A stretch of DNA of 64,000 nt from VAZQ01 sp963807865 (GTDB lineage Bacteria > Pseudomonadota > Alphaproteobacteria > Rhizobiales > Xanthobacteraceae): contig CAWEDK010000009.1 in assembly GCA_963807865.1 (NCBI GenBank), positions 124,001-188,000 on the forward strand, read 5' to 3'. The notes beneath the pieces were generated by a model that was not told the DNA's origin, ran no database searches, and was given only the letters and a program-made list of their open reading frames with translations. The position numbers and the translations under genes are program-made. Shown piece after piece: positions 17,711-26,953 of this stretch (its first letter is position 1; the number at the start of each line of letters is the position of its first letter).

Positions 17711-19593
17711 CGCCGCCCGCCGCCGCGCTGAAGCATCCCTGGCCGACCGCCCCGCAGCGCGCCGCGCGCGAGGTCGATCCGATCGTGCTGCAGATCGTCG
17801 AGGGCACGCTCAACTCGATCGAGGCCGAGATCGAATACGCCATCGAGCGCACCGCGCGCTCGCCGATGATCCGCGAGGCGCACGACTACCGCGTCGGCCT
17901 GTTCGACCGCTATTGCCGCAAGCTGACCGGCCGCTCCTACTCGGCGATGCCGAACGCGGTCGTGCGCGACTTTCCGCCCGAGACCATGCGGCCGGGCGAC
18001 GTGTTCCTGATGAACGACACGTATCTCACCGAAGGCAGCATCGGCCACCTGCCCGATCTCTGCAGCACCGTGCCGGTCATTCATGCCGGGGAGGTGGTGG
18101 CCTATATCCAGGCGTTCGGCCATCACGACGACATCGGCGGCCGCGTTCCGGGCTCGATGCCGGGCACCGCCGTCACGGTGTTCGAGGAAGGCCTCGCGAT
18201 CCCGCCGGTCAAGCTCTACAGCGAGGGCGTGCGCAACGAGGCGGTCTTCACCATCATCAAGCGCAACACCCGCGTGCCCGACATGCTGGCGGCCGACCTC
18301 GACAGCGAGATCCAGGCCTGCATCATGGGCGCGCAGCGCATGGCGTCGCTGTTCGAGCGCTTCGGCGCCGAGACGGTGGAAGCGTGCTTCCAGGCCATCC
18401 TCGACAAGTGCCGCGACATCTACCGCAACGAATTGCTGCCGAAGATCGCCGACGGCGAATACGTCTGGGAGGACTACGTCGAGCACGACGGCGTCACCGA
18501 CCCGAAGCTGCACAAGATTGCGCTCAAGATGACCAAGCGCGACGGCCGCATCACGCTCGACTTCACCGGCACCGATCCGCAGTCCACCGGACCGATCAAC
18601 TGGCCGGCCGACTACGCGGGCGGCGCATTCCTGATCAAGTGGATCGCGCCGATCCTGCGCAACCTTGCCGACACGCCGGAGCGCGCCGCCGAAATTCACG
18701 TCAACGAAGGCGTCTGCGACATCTTCGACATTGTGTTTCCGCCCAAAGGCACGCTGATTACGCCGGAATGGCCGGCCGCCACCAACGCGCGCTCCTTCGT
18801 GCTGCTGCGCTGCTTGGGCCTGCTGGCCGGCGTGGTGGCTCAGGCGGTGAACGGGCGAATGCCGGCCGACCAGGAGACGATCCGTTACACCGGGTTCTTC
18901 GGCGTCGACGCCGGCGGCAAGCCGTTTCTGTCGCGCGAAGTCCTGGGCGGCGGCTCGGGCGGGCGCTACTACGCCGACGGCAACGACGCCATCCACATCG
19001 TACCGGACTCGCGCAACCAGCCGGCCGAATTCACCGAGACGCGGTTTCCGCTGCTGGTCGATAAGCTCGCGCTGCGCACCGATTCGGGCGGCGCCGGCAA
19101 GCGCCGCGGCGGGCTCGGCTACGAGAAGCACTATCGCGCCCTTGTCGATTGCCGCACCATCGTCACGGCGGACCGGGTGCGGCTCGGCTGCTACGGCCTC
19201 AACGGCGGCAAGGCCGGTCAGCCGTTCTGCGTCACGGTCGATCACGGCGGCGCCGGGCGCGATCTCGGCGGCCTGGTCGACGGCGAGCCGGTGCTGGCCG
19301 GACAGATCGTTCAGGTTGTCACGACCGGCGGCGGCGGCTGGGGCGATCCGCTGGAACGCGAGCCCGAACTGGTGCAACGCGACGTGATCGAGGGCAAGGT
19401 GTCGGCCGCCGCGGCCCGCGACGATTACGGCGTTGTGCTGGTGGGCTCCGGCAACGAGATCGACCTGGCGGAAACGGCCGGATTGCGTGACAAGATGCGC
19501 GCGGCCCGGACGCCGCCCACGATGATCGATCGCGGTCCGGGATTCCAGATCATGCTGCGGGGCGAAGCCAAGCCGCGAATGGGGAGTGTTTGA
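17707..19593 (+). CDS. hyuB: Hydantoinase B/oxoprolinase family protein, subunit B
   Basis: 628 residues. Family landmarks: VDPIVLQIVEGTLNSIEAEIEYAI at the start, ARSPMIREAHDYRVGLFD, GDVFLMNDTYLTEGSIGHLPD, AFGHHDDIGGRVPGSMPGT (metal-binding His/Asp), LDFTGTDPQSTGPIN, and the glycine-rich end QIVQVVTTGGGGWGDPLERE. It works as a complex with HyuA, the B subunit holding the ring-opening or carboxylating site. The ATG overlaps the hyuA stop (ATGA) and its own stop lies 4 bases before the next gene, so three genes are tightly coupled. The subfamily cannot be told from motifs alone. Confidence 0.9.
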   Translation: MTPPAAALKHPWPTAPQRAAREVDPIVLQIVEGTLNSIEAEIEYAIERTARSPMIREAHDYRVGLFDRYCRKLTGRSYSAMPNAVVRDFPPETMRPGDVFLMNDTYLTEGSIGHLPDLCSTVPVIHAGEVVAYIQAFGHHDDIGGRVPGSMPGTAVTVFEEGLAIPPVKLYSEGVRNEAVFTIIKRNTRVPDMLAADLDSEIQACIMGAQRMASLFERFGAETVEACFQAILDKCRDIYRNELLPKIADGEYVWEDYVEHDGVTDPKLHKIALKMTKRDGRITLDFTGTDPQSTGPINWPADYAGGAFLIKWIAPILRNLADTPERAAEIHVNEGVCDIFDIVFPPKGTLITPEWPAATNARSFVLLRCLGLLAGVVAQAVNGRMPADQETIRYTGFFGVDAGGKPFLSREVLGGGSGGRYYADGNDAIHIVPDSRNQPAEFTETRFPLLVDKLALRTDSGGAGKRRGGLGYEKHYRALVDCRTIVTADRVRLGCYGLNGGKAGQPFCVTVDHGGAGRDLGGLVDGEPVLAGQIVQVVTTGGGGWGDPLEREPELVQRDVIEGKVSAAAARDDYGVVLVGSGNEIDLAETAGLRDKMRAARTPPTMIDRGPGFQIMLRGEAKPRMGSV

Positions 19594-19597
19594 GACG

Positions 19598-20692
19598 ATG
19601 GCGATCGAAGTCGCAAAGATCGAGTTGAAGACGGTCAAGGATGCGTCGGGCCTCGAAGCCTGCATCGCCAACGGGCAGTTCACCGCCGACGAGATCGTCG
19701 CGGTCATCGGCAAGACCGAAGGCAATGGCGGCGTCAACGACTTCACCCGCATCCTGGCCGACGAGGCGTTCCGGCGCGTGCTGATGAAGCACGGCAAGCG
19801 CGGCGAGGCCGACGTCGCGAAAATCCCGATGGTGTGGTCGGGCGGCTGCGACGGCGTGATCACGCCGCATGCCACGGTGTTCGCCGCGAACGCCAAGACC
19901 GGGCCGCAAACGAAATCGCGGCTCGCGATCGGCACGGCGATGAGCGTGGAACTCATGCCCGAGGACATCGGCCGGCCCGCCATGGTCGAGAAGGTCGCGG
20001 ACGCCGTGAAGGCCGCCATGAAGGACGCCGGCATCGCCGATCCGAAGGACGTGCACTACGTCCAGACCAAGACGCCGCTGCTGACGATCGACGCCGTGCT
20101 CGATGCCGAGAAGCGCGGGCACGATGTCGCCTGCGAGGTGCACGAGTCGATGGGCGTGTCGAACGGCACGACCGCGCTCGGCATCGCGGTCGCGCTCGGC
20201 GAGATCAAGATGCCGCGGGCGGAGCAAATCTGCAAAGACCTCGACCTCTATTCGTCGGTCGCTTCGTGTTCCTCCGGCGTCGAGCTCACGCAGGCGCAGA
20301 TCGTGCTGCTCGGCAACCGTCCGGGCGCCGGCGGGCGCTACAGCATCGGCCATGCCGTCATGAAGGACGCACTCGATGTCGACGGCATTTACGATTCGAT
20401 CCGCGACGCCGGTTTGGAACTGCCCGACCGCCCGCGCGCGGAAGACCTCGGCGGCCGCGTCGTCAACTGCTTCATGAAATGCGAAGCCGACCGCCGCGGC
20501 ACGCTGCGCGGCCGGCGCCAGATCATGCTCGACGATTCCGACGTCTCCTGGCACCGCCACATCAAGGCGGCGGTGGGCGGCGTCGCCGCAATGGCGATCG
20601 GCGATGCCGCGGTGTTCGTATCGGTGGACGCGATGCACCAGGGCCCACACGGCGGCGGGCCGGTCATCGCCATTGTCGATATGGGTGAATGA
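19598..20692 (+). CDS. Ring-opening amidohydrolase (cyanuric acid amidohydrolase / barbiturase family)
   Basis: 364 residues, the family's standard length. The fold has three repeated units, each giving one Lys and one Ser to the active site. Here unit 1 shows VIGKTEGNGGVNDFTR and VWSGGCDGVITPH, unit 2 VHYVQTKTPLLT and SVASCSSGVEL, and unit 3 MKCEADRRGTLRGRR and SVDAMHQGPHGGGP. Known members open cyanuric acid to carboxybiuret or barbituric acid to ureidomalonate without a metal. The third-unit sequence does not let me decide between them, and family members of undefined specificity also exist. Coupling to HyuAB and proximity to an amidase and a probable nitrogen-regulated importer point to scavenging of nitrogen from a ring. 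Confidence 0.9.
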   Translation: MAIEVAKIELKTVKDASGLEACIANGQFTADEIVAVIGKTEGNGGVNDFTRILADEAFRRVLMKHGKRGEADVAKIPMVWSGGCDGVITPHATVFAANAKTGPQTKSRLAIGTAMSVELMPEDIGRPAMVEKVADAVKAAMKDAGIADPKDVHYVQTKTPLLTIDAVLDAEKRGHDVACEVHESMGVSNGTTALGIAVALGEIKMPRAEQICKDLDLYSSVASCSSGVELTQAQIVLLGNRPGAGGRYSIGHAVMKDALDVDGIYDSIRDAGLELPDRPRAEDLGGRVVNCFMKCEADRRGTLRGRRQIMLDDSDVSWHRHIKAAVGGVAAMAIGDAAVFVSVDAMHQGPHGGGPVIAIVDMGE

Positions 20693-20720
20693 GGCAAAGG
20701 CGCTGGTCTAAGCCGCGTGG

Positions 20721-20736
20721 CGGCATGGGAATTGCT
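20721..20736 (+). promoter_or_regulatory. Candidate sigma-54 promoter upstream of the ABC importer
   Basis: CGGCATGGGAATTGCT fits the sigma-54 consensus TGGCAC-N5-TTGC with GG and GC exactly 10 bases apart. One of six -24 bases (T to C) and the last -24 base (C to T) differ. It lies 77 bp before the ATG of the binding protein. Sigma-54 control would fit nitrogen-limitation regulation. A match this short needs experimental support. Confidence 0.45.
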
Positions 20737-20812
20737 TGCATCAGGCATGAACAAGGCGGTCGCATCGGCCACACGAATACATCGCTCGCAAGGATAAACC
20801 GGAGGTTGGATC

Positions 20813-21790
20813 ATGAAACGACTTGAACGCGCCGTTTGGCGAATGCTCGCCGCAGTTCTGGTTGCGGCCGGCATGGCAATGCCCGCCGCGGCGCAGGACA
20901 AGGTCAAGGTCGGCGTCTTCCCGATCAGTTCGTCGCTGCCGTATTTCGTTGCGCTCGATCTCGGCTACTTCAAGGAACTCAAGATCGAGCCCGAGACCAT
21001 CAGGCTCATGGGCGGCCCGCCGAACGTGGCGGCCATGATCACGAACCAGATCGAAGTCTCTGCGGTGCTGGTCACGCTCGAAGGCCTGAATGCGGACCTG
21101 AAGAAGCCTGGCGTCGCCATGTACATCGCCATGCACAGCCAGAACGTCGAATACAAGATGGAGCAGTTCGTGGCGCGCAATGGCGTCACCATCAACTCGC
21201 TTGCCGACTTCAAGGGCAAGAAGCTGATGTCCGCGCCCGGGCCGGCGAACCTGAACACCGCGAAGGGCATCCTCGCCAAGGTCGGACTCAAGGACGGCGA
21301 CTACACCATCGATCAACTCGATATGGGCCAGCATGTGAACGCGATGAAGGCCGGTACCTTCGACGGCGGCTACACGCTCGAACCGAGCGCCACCATCATT
21401 CAGCAGATCGGCGCCGGCAAGGTTGTCGAGGCGGGCGTGATCGCCAAATACATCCTGGGCGATCCGATGGCCAACGCCTATGCGGCGGGCTGCGCATTCA
21501 CCACGGACTTCATCAATTCGCGGCCGGACGTCGCGAGGCGCTTCGCGGCCGCCTGGGCAAAGGCGATCGAGTACATCAAGGCCAACCCGGCGGCGGCGCG
21601 CAAGCATCTCGCCAAGAACACCCTGACGCCTGACGATCTCGTCGATGTCGTGCCGATGCTCGGCTACATCATGGTCAAGGACATGACGCCGAAGCAGCGC
21701 TCGGAGCTGCAGGCTTTCGCCGATTTCGGTGTTCAGATCGGGGTGGTGCCGGAAAAGATCGACGTCTCGAAGTTCACCAAGTCGTTCTGA
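20813..21790 (+). CDS. ABC transporter substrate-binding protein (NMT1/SsuA-like)
   Basis: 325 residues. Signal peptide at residues 1-27 (VWRMLAAVLVAAGMAMPAAAQ). The type II periplasmic binding fold has VKVGVFPISSSLPYFVALDLGYFKE at the start and ADFKGKKLMSAPGPANLNTAKG in the middle, the pattern of the NMT1/THI5-like group that binds thiamine precursors, alkanesulfonates, nitrate or heterocycles. GGAGG precedes the ATG. The ATPase starts 11 bp after the stop. It follows the ring amidohydrolase and precedes an amidase, so the ligand is probably the heterocycle or a breakdown product. Confidence 0.9.
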   Translation: MKRLERAVWRMLAAVLVAAGMAMPAAAQDKVKVGVFPISSSLPYFVALDLGYFKELKIEPETIRLMGGPPNVAAMITNQIEVSAVLVTLEGLNADLKKPGVAMYIAMHSQNVEYKMEQFVARNGVTINSLADFKGKKLMSAPGPANLNTAKGILAKVGLKDGDYTIDQLDMGQHVNAMKAGTFDGGYTLEPSATIIQQIGAGKVVEAGVIAKYILGDPMANAYAAGCAFTTDFINSRPDVARRFAAAWAKAIEYIKANPAAARKHLAKNTLTPDDLVDVVPMLGYIMVKDMTPKQRSELQAFADFGVQIGVVPEKIDVSKFTKSF

Positions 21791-21801
21791 CGACCTTGAC
21801 G

Positions 21802-22632
21802 ATGACCGCCGAGACGCTGCTTCGGACGGGCCCCGCCGGCGTGCAAATGCCGGCGGACGACGCGCCGTCGCCGTTGCGGCCGCATGTGACCATCCGCGGC
21901 TTGAGCAAGCGCTTCGACCGGGCGGTGATCTACGACAAGTTCGACCTCGACCTGCCGCGCGGCGAGATGATCTCGGTGTTCGGCCCGAACGGTTGCGGCA
22001 AGAGCACGCTCATCAACATGGTGGCCGGGCTTACCCCGCCGGACGAGGGCCAGATCCTGTTCGACGGCATGCTGCTGAGCGAGATCAAGTTCGGCTATGT
22101 CTTTCAGAACTATCGCGAGGCGCTGTTCCCGTGGATGCGGGCGTTCGACAACGTCGCCTACCCGCTCAAGCTGATGAAGGTGCCGAAGCCGGAGCGGCGC
22201 GCACGGGTGGAGCGGCTGATTGCACGCCTGGGCGTCAAGCTCGATTTCAACCGCTACCCCTACGAGATGTCGGGCGGGCAACAACAGCTCATCTCGATCA
22301 TGCGCGCGCTCGTCGTCGAGCCGGAGATTCTGTTTCTCGACGAGCCGTTCTCCGCGCTGGACTACGAGATGACCTTGTTCATGCGCGAACAGCTCCAACG
22401 GATATTCATCGAGACCAAGACCACCACGATCCTGGTGTCGCACGACCTCGAAGAGGCGGTCTATCTCGCCGACCGAGTTCTGTTGCTGTCGCGGCATCCG
22501 GCGCGCGTCGCCGATTTCGTGCCGTTCGACGCCGCCCGTCCGCGATCGTCGGACACGTTGTCGGACTTGGAATTCGTCCGCGTCAAAGCGCACTGCCTCG
22601 ATATCTTTCAACGCGAGGTGCGCAGGGCATGA
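21802..22632 (+). CDS. ABC transporter ATP-binding protein
   Basis: 276 residues, nitrate/sulfonate/taurine-type ATPase. Walker A FGPNGCGKST, Q-loop YVFQNYREALFPWM, signature MSGGQQQL (usual LSGGQ with M at the first place), Walker B EILFLDEPFSAL and the switch His in LVSHDLEEAV. An upstream TTG (21796) in frame is possible, but the ATG is preferred. The stop overlaps the permease start (ATGA). It supplies energy for the importer encoded by its neighbours. Confidence 0.93.
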   Translation: MTAETLLRTGPAGVQMPADDAPSPLRPHVTIRGLSKRFDRAVIYDKFDLDLPRGEMISVFGPNGCGKSTLINMVAGLTPPDEGQILFDGMLLSEIKFGYVFQNYREALFPWMRAFDNVAYPLKLMKVPKPERRARVERLIARLGVKLDFNRYPYEMSGGQQQLISIMRALVVEPEILFLDEPFSALDYEMTLFMREQLQRIFIETKTTTILVSHDLEEAVYLADRVLLLSRHPARVADFVPFDAARPRSSDTLSDLEFVRVKAHCLDIFQREVRRA

Positions 22633-23384
22633 GACGCCTCGATCCATTCCTGCCGATCGTCGGCGTGGTCGGCCTCATAGCGCTGTGGTACTTCGCGGTC
22701 TGGAACAAGGTCGTCGACCCGGTGCTCCTGCCGTCGCCGACCGATGCGGCCGCCGCCCTGTGGAAGGGAATGAACGGCGGCAAGCTCGGCATCGACTTTC
22801 TGCAAACGGTGAAGCGGACTGTCGTTTCGATTGCGATTGCGTCGGTGATCGCGATCCCGCTCGGCATCTTTCTGGGTTCGTCCGAACGGCTCTATCGTTC
22901 GGTCGAATTCGTGGTGGATTTCTTCCGCTCGACGCCGGCTTCCGCGATGTTCCCGCTGTTCCTCGTCCTGTTCGGCGTGGGCGACAAGGCGAAGATTTCG
23001 GTGGCGGCGTTCGGCGCCATGCTGGTGATTCTGTTCAACGTCGCTTACGGCGTCATGAACGCGCGCAAGACCAGGCTTCTCGCCGCCAAGGTGATGGGCG
23101 CATCCCGGATGCGCGTGCTGTCCGACGTCATGCTGCTGGAATCGCTGCCTCAGACCTTCGTCGGGCTGCGAAATGGGGTGTCGCTTGCCTTGGTCATTAT
23201 CGTCGTGGCCGAGATGTTCATCGGCTCGCAGGACGGACTTGGCCATCGGGTTTTCGAGGCGCAGCAGCTTTTCAACATGCCCGAGATGTATGCGGCGATC
23301 TTCGCCGCCGGCGCGCTCGGCTACGGCCTCAACTTGATGTTTCTCGCCATCGAACGTTACTTCGTTCACTGGTCGGGCAAATAA
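22629..23384 (+). CDS. ABC transporter permease (SsuC/TauC-like)
   Basis: 251 residues, about six membrane segments (first: FLPIVGVVGLIALWYFAVW). It carries the EAA-type loop AKVMGASRMRVLSDVMLLESLPQTFVGLRNGVSLAL, which couples to the ATPase. Four-base overlap with the ATPase gene and 5-bp spacing to the amidase gene place transport and hydrolysis in one operon. Homodimer expected in the inner membrane. Confidence 0.93.
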   Translation: MRRLDPFLPIVGVVGLIALWYFAVWNKVVDPVLLPSPTDAAAALWKGMNGGKLGIDFLQTVKRTVVSIAIASVIAIPLGIFLGSSERLYRSVEFVVDFFRSTPASAMFPLFLVLFGVGDKAKISVAAFGAMLVILFNVAYGVMNARKTRLLAAKVMGASRMRVLSDVMLLESLPQTFVGLRNGVSLALVIIVVAEMFIGSQDGLGHRVFEAQQLFNMPEMYAAIFAAGALGYGLNLMFLAIERYFVHWSGK

Positions 23385-23389
23385 GCCTC

Positions 23390-24800
23390 ATGAGCGATGC
23401 GAACCTGACGCGCAAGTCCGCGCGCGAACTGGCTGCGCTGATCCGCACCGGCGCGGTGAGTCCCGTCGAGGTTCTGGACGCGCACCTCGCGGCAATCGGC
23501 CGGATCAATCCCAGGCTGAACGCGATTGTGACGCTTGCGGAGGAGAGCGCGCGCGCCGCGGCGCGTGCGGCCGAGCAGACGATCCAGCGCGGCGAGGCGG
23601 CCGGGCCACTGCACGGGCTGCCGATCGGCATCAAGGACATCACACTCACCGCCGGCATCCGCACCACCTTCGGCTCGCCGCTCTACAAGGACAATGTCCC
23701 GCAGGAGGACGCCGAAGTCGTCCGCCGCCTGAAAGCGGCCGGCGCCATCGTGCTGGCCAAGACCAACACGCCGGAATTCGCCACCGGCGCCAACACCGTC
23801 AACCCGGTGTTCGGCGCGACGCGCAATCCTTGGAATCCGGAGCTGAGCCCGGCCGGTTCGTCGGGCGGCTCGGCGGTCGCGGTGGCGACCGGCATGCTGC
23901 CGCTCGCGCAGGGCACCGATTTCGGCTGCTCGATCCGTATTCCGGCTGCGTTCTGCGGCATCGTCGGCATCCGGCCGACGCCCGGGCTGACGCCGAATTA
24001 TCCGATGCCGCTGGCGTGGGATTTCGGCCAGGTGCATGGGCCGCTGGCGCGCACCGCCGAGGATGCCGCGTTGATGCTCGACGCCATGACCGGGCTGAGC
24101 CGGCTTTCGCCGATGTCGGTCGCGCCGCCGTGGCCGAGCGCGCTTGCGGTGGTGGAGCGGGCCGAGGACTGCAAGGGCCTGCGGGTCGCTTACGCGTCCG
24201 ACATCGCCGGCATCGGGGTCGATGCCGAGATCGACGCGATCTGTCAGTGCGCCGCACGGCGACTGAGCGACAACGGCGCGAGCGTCGAGCAGGTGTCGTT
24301 CGATGTGTCCGACGGCCGCGATCCCTATCAGACCTGGCGTGGCGCGTGGATGGTGGGACAGCAGTTCGCGCGCCTCGACCGGCTCGAAGAGTTCGGGGCG
24401 AACCTGCAAGGGCAACGTGAAGGCCGGTCTCAAGGTGACGGCGCTCGATCTCGCCAAGGCGGAGCAGACCAGGCTCAAGGTCTTCCATCGCTTTCGTGAG
24501 CTGTTCGACCGCTTCGATATTCTGATCACGCCCGCGGCGCCGGTGCGGCCCTATCCGCTCACGATGAACTTCCCGTCCGAGATCAATGGCCGGACATTCG
24601 AGAACTACGTCGACTGGATCGCGCCGGCGTTCCTCGTGACGCTGGTCAGCCTGCCCGCCGGCAGCGTGCCGGCCGGCAAAACCGCCGATGGCTTGCCGGT
24701 CGGATTACAGATCATTGCGCCGCGGTTCGACGAACCGAAAATCCTGTCGATCGCAAAGCTGGTCCAGCAGGCCGCTCCCATCGGTTGGCCGCCTGCCTAG
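23390..24800 (+). CDS. Amidase-signature family amidohydrolase (one frameshift)
   Basis: About 469 residues once an extra base near 24407 (EFGANL/KGNVKAGLKV) is removed. The Ser-cisSer-Lys triad is visible: Lys in GLPIGIKDITL, and the Ser pair in SPAGSSGGSAVAVATGM with DFGCSIRIPAAFCGIVGIRP. The C-terminal half has RFDILITPAAPVRP. Size and context recall AtzE-type carboxybiuret hydrolases and other small-amide amidases, and it lacks the extra C-terminal domain of allophanate hydrolase. As last gene after the importer it probably hydrolyses the linear amide left after ring opening. That assignment is inference. Confidence 0.87.
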
Positions 24801-24839
24801 TCTAAATCCCCGCTCAAATGTTTACCGGCACACCAGGCA

Positions 24840-25118
24840 TTATTGCTGCGCTGGTCGCACCGGATCAGGCCGAGCCTCAGGCTGGGGGCGGGTGGTGTTT
24901 GGGTTGACCGGGAGAGGTATCGGGGCGCGTTCGCTTCGGCCAACGGTTGAATCAAGTTCGGAACTCGCAGAGCGATCCTCCCGATTGTTGACCTCCCAAA
25001 GTACCACTCCCAACATGACGGCAGTGGCGATCGCCACAATGGTCCATACCGTCGCGTTGGCCGGCCGAACATGGCGGGGCGGATTGGTGCCTGGTGGGTT
25101 GTTGAATGGGTCACTCAT
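24840..25118 (-). CDS. Small single-pass membrane protein, unknown function
   Basis: 92 residues. Pro-rich N-terminus (DPFNNPPGTNPPRH), one membrane helix TVWTIVAIATAVMLGVVLW near residues 24-42, then a polar Pro/Arg-rich tail. GAGGAG lies about 8 bases upstream of the ATG. No domain recognised. The architecture is common among small Hyphomicrobiales envelope proteins. It is convergent with the amidase. Confidence 0.6.
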   Translation of the reverse strand: MSDPFNNPPGTNPPRHVRPANATVWTIVAIATAVMLGVVLWEVNNREDRSASSELDSTVGRSERAPIPLPVNPNTTRPQPEARPDPVRPAQQ

Positions 25119-25187
25119 GCGCGGGCTCCTCAGTGTGAGGGGCCAACGCCAACCACTCCCGGAGGTTCCGACCGAGAGTGCCTCACC

Positions 25188-26783
25188 TCATGGGCGGTAC
25201 TGCGCGAAATCGGCCGAGCCGTCGCGTGCGATGGCGGGCAACAGGTCCACTTCCCATTTGAGGTATTCGTCCATCGCCTCGCGGGTATTCTTTGCCCGCT
25301 CGTAGGGCTTGAGCCAGGTATCCACCTGCTTATCCGCCATACGTGCATCGGTGGATGCCGGCTGCCCGGCCGCCTGCCAGGCAGCGTTGCCGCCGATGAG
25401 ATAGCGCACCGGAACGGCGGTGATAGCCGCGGCTTCGCTCACCGCGATGCCGGCGAGCACGCCGTCTTCCGTGGTGAGCACCAGCGTACCGGTTGGCGCG
25501 ATCGTCGCGAGCGCCGCGGGCAGGCGTGAGCGGATCGCAAACCAGGCGCCCGGAATATGACCCTTGAGGTAATCGCGACTCGGCGACAGGTCGACCACGG
25601 TGGCCGCGTCGCGCGCCAGGAGTTGCGCAAGCTGCGCGGCATCGATGCCCAGGTCGGCGGCCGGTTCGGCCGCGAGCACGGGCGCGGGCGGCGCTGCACG
25701 TTCGCTGCCTTTTTCGACCAGTACGAAGACGTCACGAAAGCCCATCTGGCGAAGCCACGATGCGGTCATGGCGGCGCGCACCTCGAGGTCGTCCACCAGC
25801 ACAATGCGCGCGCCCAGCGTGCCGAGATATTGGTCGGTCGCCTGCACGAGCTGGCCGCCCGGCGCCGACAGGGCGCCCGCGACATGACCCGCGGCGTATT
25901 CGGCCGGATCGCGCACGTCGAAGACGTAGAGCGTCCGCACCTCGGCTTCCTCGCGAAACCGTGCCAAAACGGCGGCATCGATGCGGATGACGCCATAACG
26001 CTGCGCCACCGCGGTGGCGGCCGATTGTGCCCAGGCCAGCGCATCGCGCGAGGGCGGTGGCGCCTGCCGGTGCTGGCCGTTGTCGCAAGTGTGTCCGGCG
26101 AGCGTGAAGCCCATGGTGCCGTTGCGCAACGCCACCACCTTGTTCGGCAGCCCGGCGTTGATCAGCGACTGCGCACCAATGATGCTGCGCGTGCGGCCCG
26201 CGCAGTTGACCACCACCAGGGTGTCGGGCGAAGGCGCCATGTCGCGCGCGCGCAGCACCAGCTCGGCGCCGGGCACGTTGGTCGCGGTCGGGATCGACAC
26301 GCGTGAAAACTCGTCGAGCGGCCGGCTGTCGAGAATCACCATATTGGCGCGCTCGCGGATCAGCGCTGCGAGTTCGTCGGCCGAGATGTTCGGCGTGTCG
26401 CAGTCGTGCTCCACGAACTCGCCGAATGCCTTGCTCGGCACGTAGACGCCGGAAAACAGCTCGTAACCGGCGGCTTCCCAGGCCGCATTGCCGCCGTCCA
26501 GAATCGTGACGTCCGAATAGGCGTGGCGGGTGAGCACGGCGGCAGCGCGTTCCGCCAGCCCGTCGCTATCGTCGACGAGGACGATGCGCGTGGCTTTGCG
26601 CGGCACGAGTTGGGCGAACCGAAGTTCCAGCCGGCTGACCGGCACGCAACGTGCCCACAGCAGGTGCGACTGGGAGTAAATCAGCTCTTCGCGCACGTCG
26701 ACGAGGGCGAGTTCTTGGCCGTCCGTCAGCATCGCTTTGACGGCCGCGGGACTTACCGGCTTCGCGGCTGCTCTTGTCAGCAT
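25188..26783 (-). CDS. Four-domain rhodanese-like sulfurtransferase
   Basis: 531 residues made of four rhodanese folds: about 1-115, 130-230, 270-370 and 380-480, each with the VDVREE/LDSRPLDEF/FDVRDPAEYAAGHV/VDLSPSRDYLKGHIPGAW type entry motif. Only the second domain keeps the active-site Cys (VVNCAGRTRS, residue about 194). The others have Asp or Glu in its place (LVDDSDG, LVDDLEV, LTTEDG). Such proteins move sulfane sulfur. A CDO-like cupin gene lies 170 bp downstream on the same strand, with a large palindrome between, suggesting a thiol/persulfide task. The three silent domains are probably structural. Confidence 0.9.
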   Translation of the reverse strand: MLTRAAAKPVSPAAVKAMLTDGQELALVDVREELIYSQSHLLWARCVPVSRLELRFAQLVPRKATRIVLVDDSDGLAERAAAVLTRHAYSDVTILDGGNAAWEAAGYELFSGVYVPSKAFGEFVEHDCDTPNISADELAALIRERANMVILDSRPLDEFSRVSIPTATNVPGAELVLRARDMAPSPDTLVVVNCAGRTRSIIGAQSLINAGLPNKVVALRNGTMGFTLAGHTCDNGQHRQAPPPSRDALAWAQSAATAVAQRYGVIRIDAAVLARFREEAEVRTLYVFDVRDPAEYAAGHVAGALSAPGGQLVQATDQYLGTLGARIVLVDDLEVRAAMTASWLRQMGFRDVFVLVEKGSERAAPPAPVLAAEPAADLGIDAAQLAQLLARDAATVVDLSPSRDYLKGHIPGAWFAIRSRLPAALATIAPTGTLVLTTEDGVLAGIAVSEAAAITAVPVRYLIGGNAAWQAAGQPASTDARMADKQVDTWLKPYERAKNTREAMDEYLKWEVDLLPAIARDGSADFAQYRP

Positions 26784-26810
26784 TTTGGCCTCGTTTGTGC
26801 CGCAACGGCG

Positions 26811-26907
26811 GTGCGCTCCCTCTCCCCTTTTGAGGAGAGGGGGTTACTGCTCTCTTGATAGACTTAAACGCCTCACCACCCCTCTCCCTGTGGGAGAGGG
26901 AGCGCAC
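26811..26907. repeat. Extragenic palindromic element (GC-rich family)
   Basis: 97-bp inverted repeat with outer arms GTGCGCTCCCTCTCCC and GGGAGAGGGAGCGCAC and a second inner hairpin (CCCCTTTTGAGGAGAGGGG). Its arms resemble the elements at 28331-28451 and 61936-62037. It lies between two genes of the same strand (cupin and rhodanese). Confidence 0.75.
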
Positions 26908-26953
26908 TGCTGTCGCTGAGAGACTTGCACAAATTGCGTCGGACCCTGGCGTG

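Noticed and set aside
15159..20034. Very long antisense open frames (over 700 codons) opposite hyuA and hyuB.
   Set aside because: They mirror the codon periodicity of the high-GC genes, have no recognisable domains and are rich in R, A and H.
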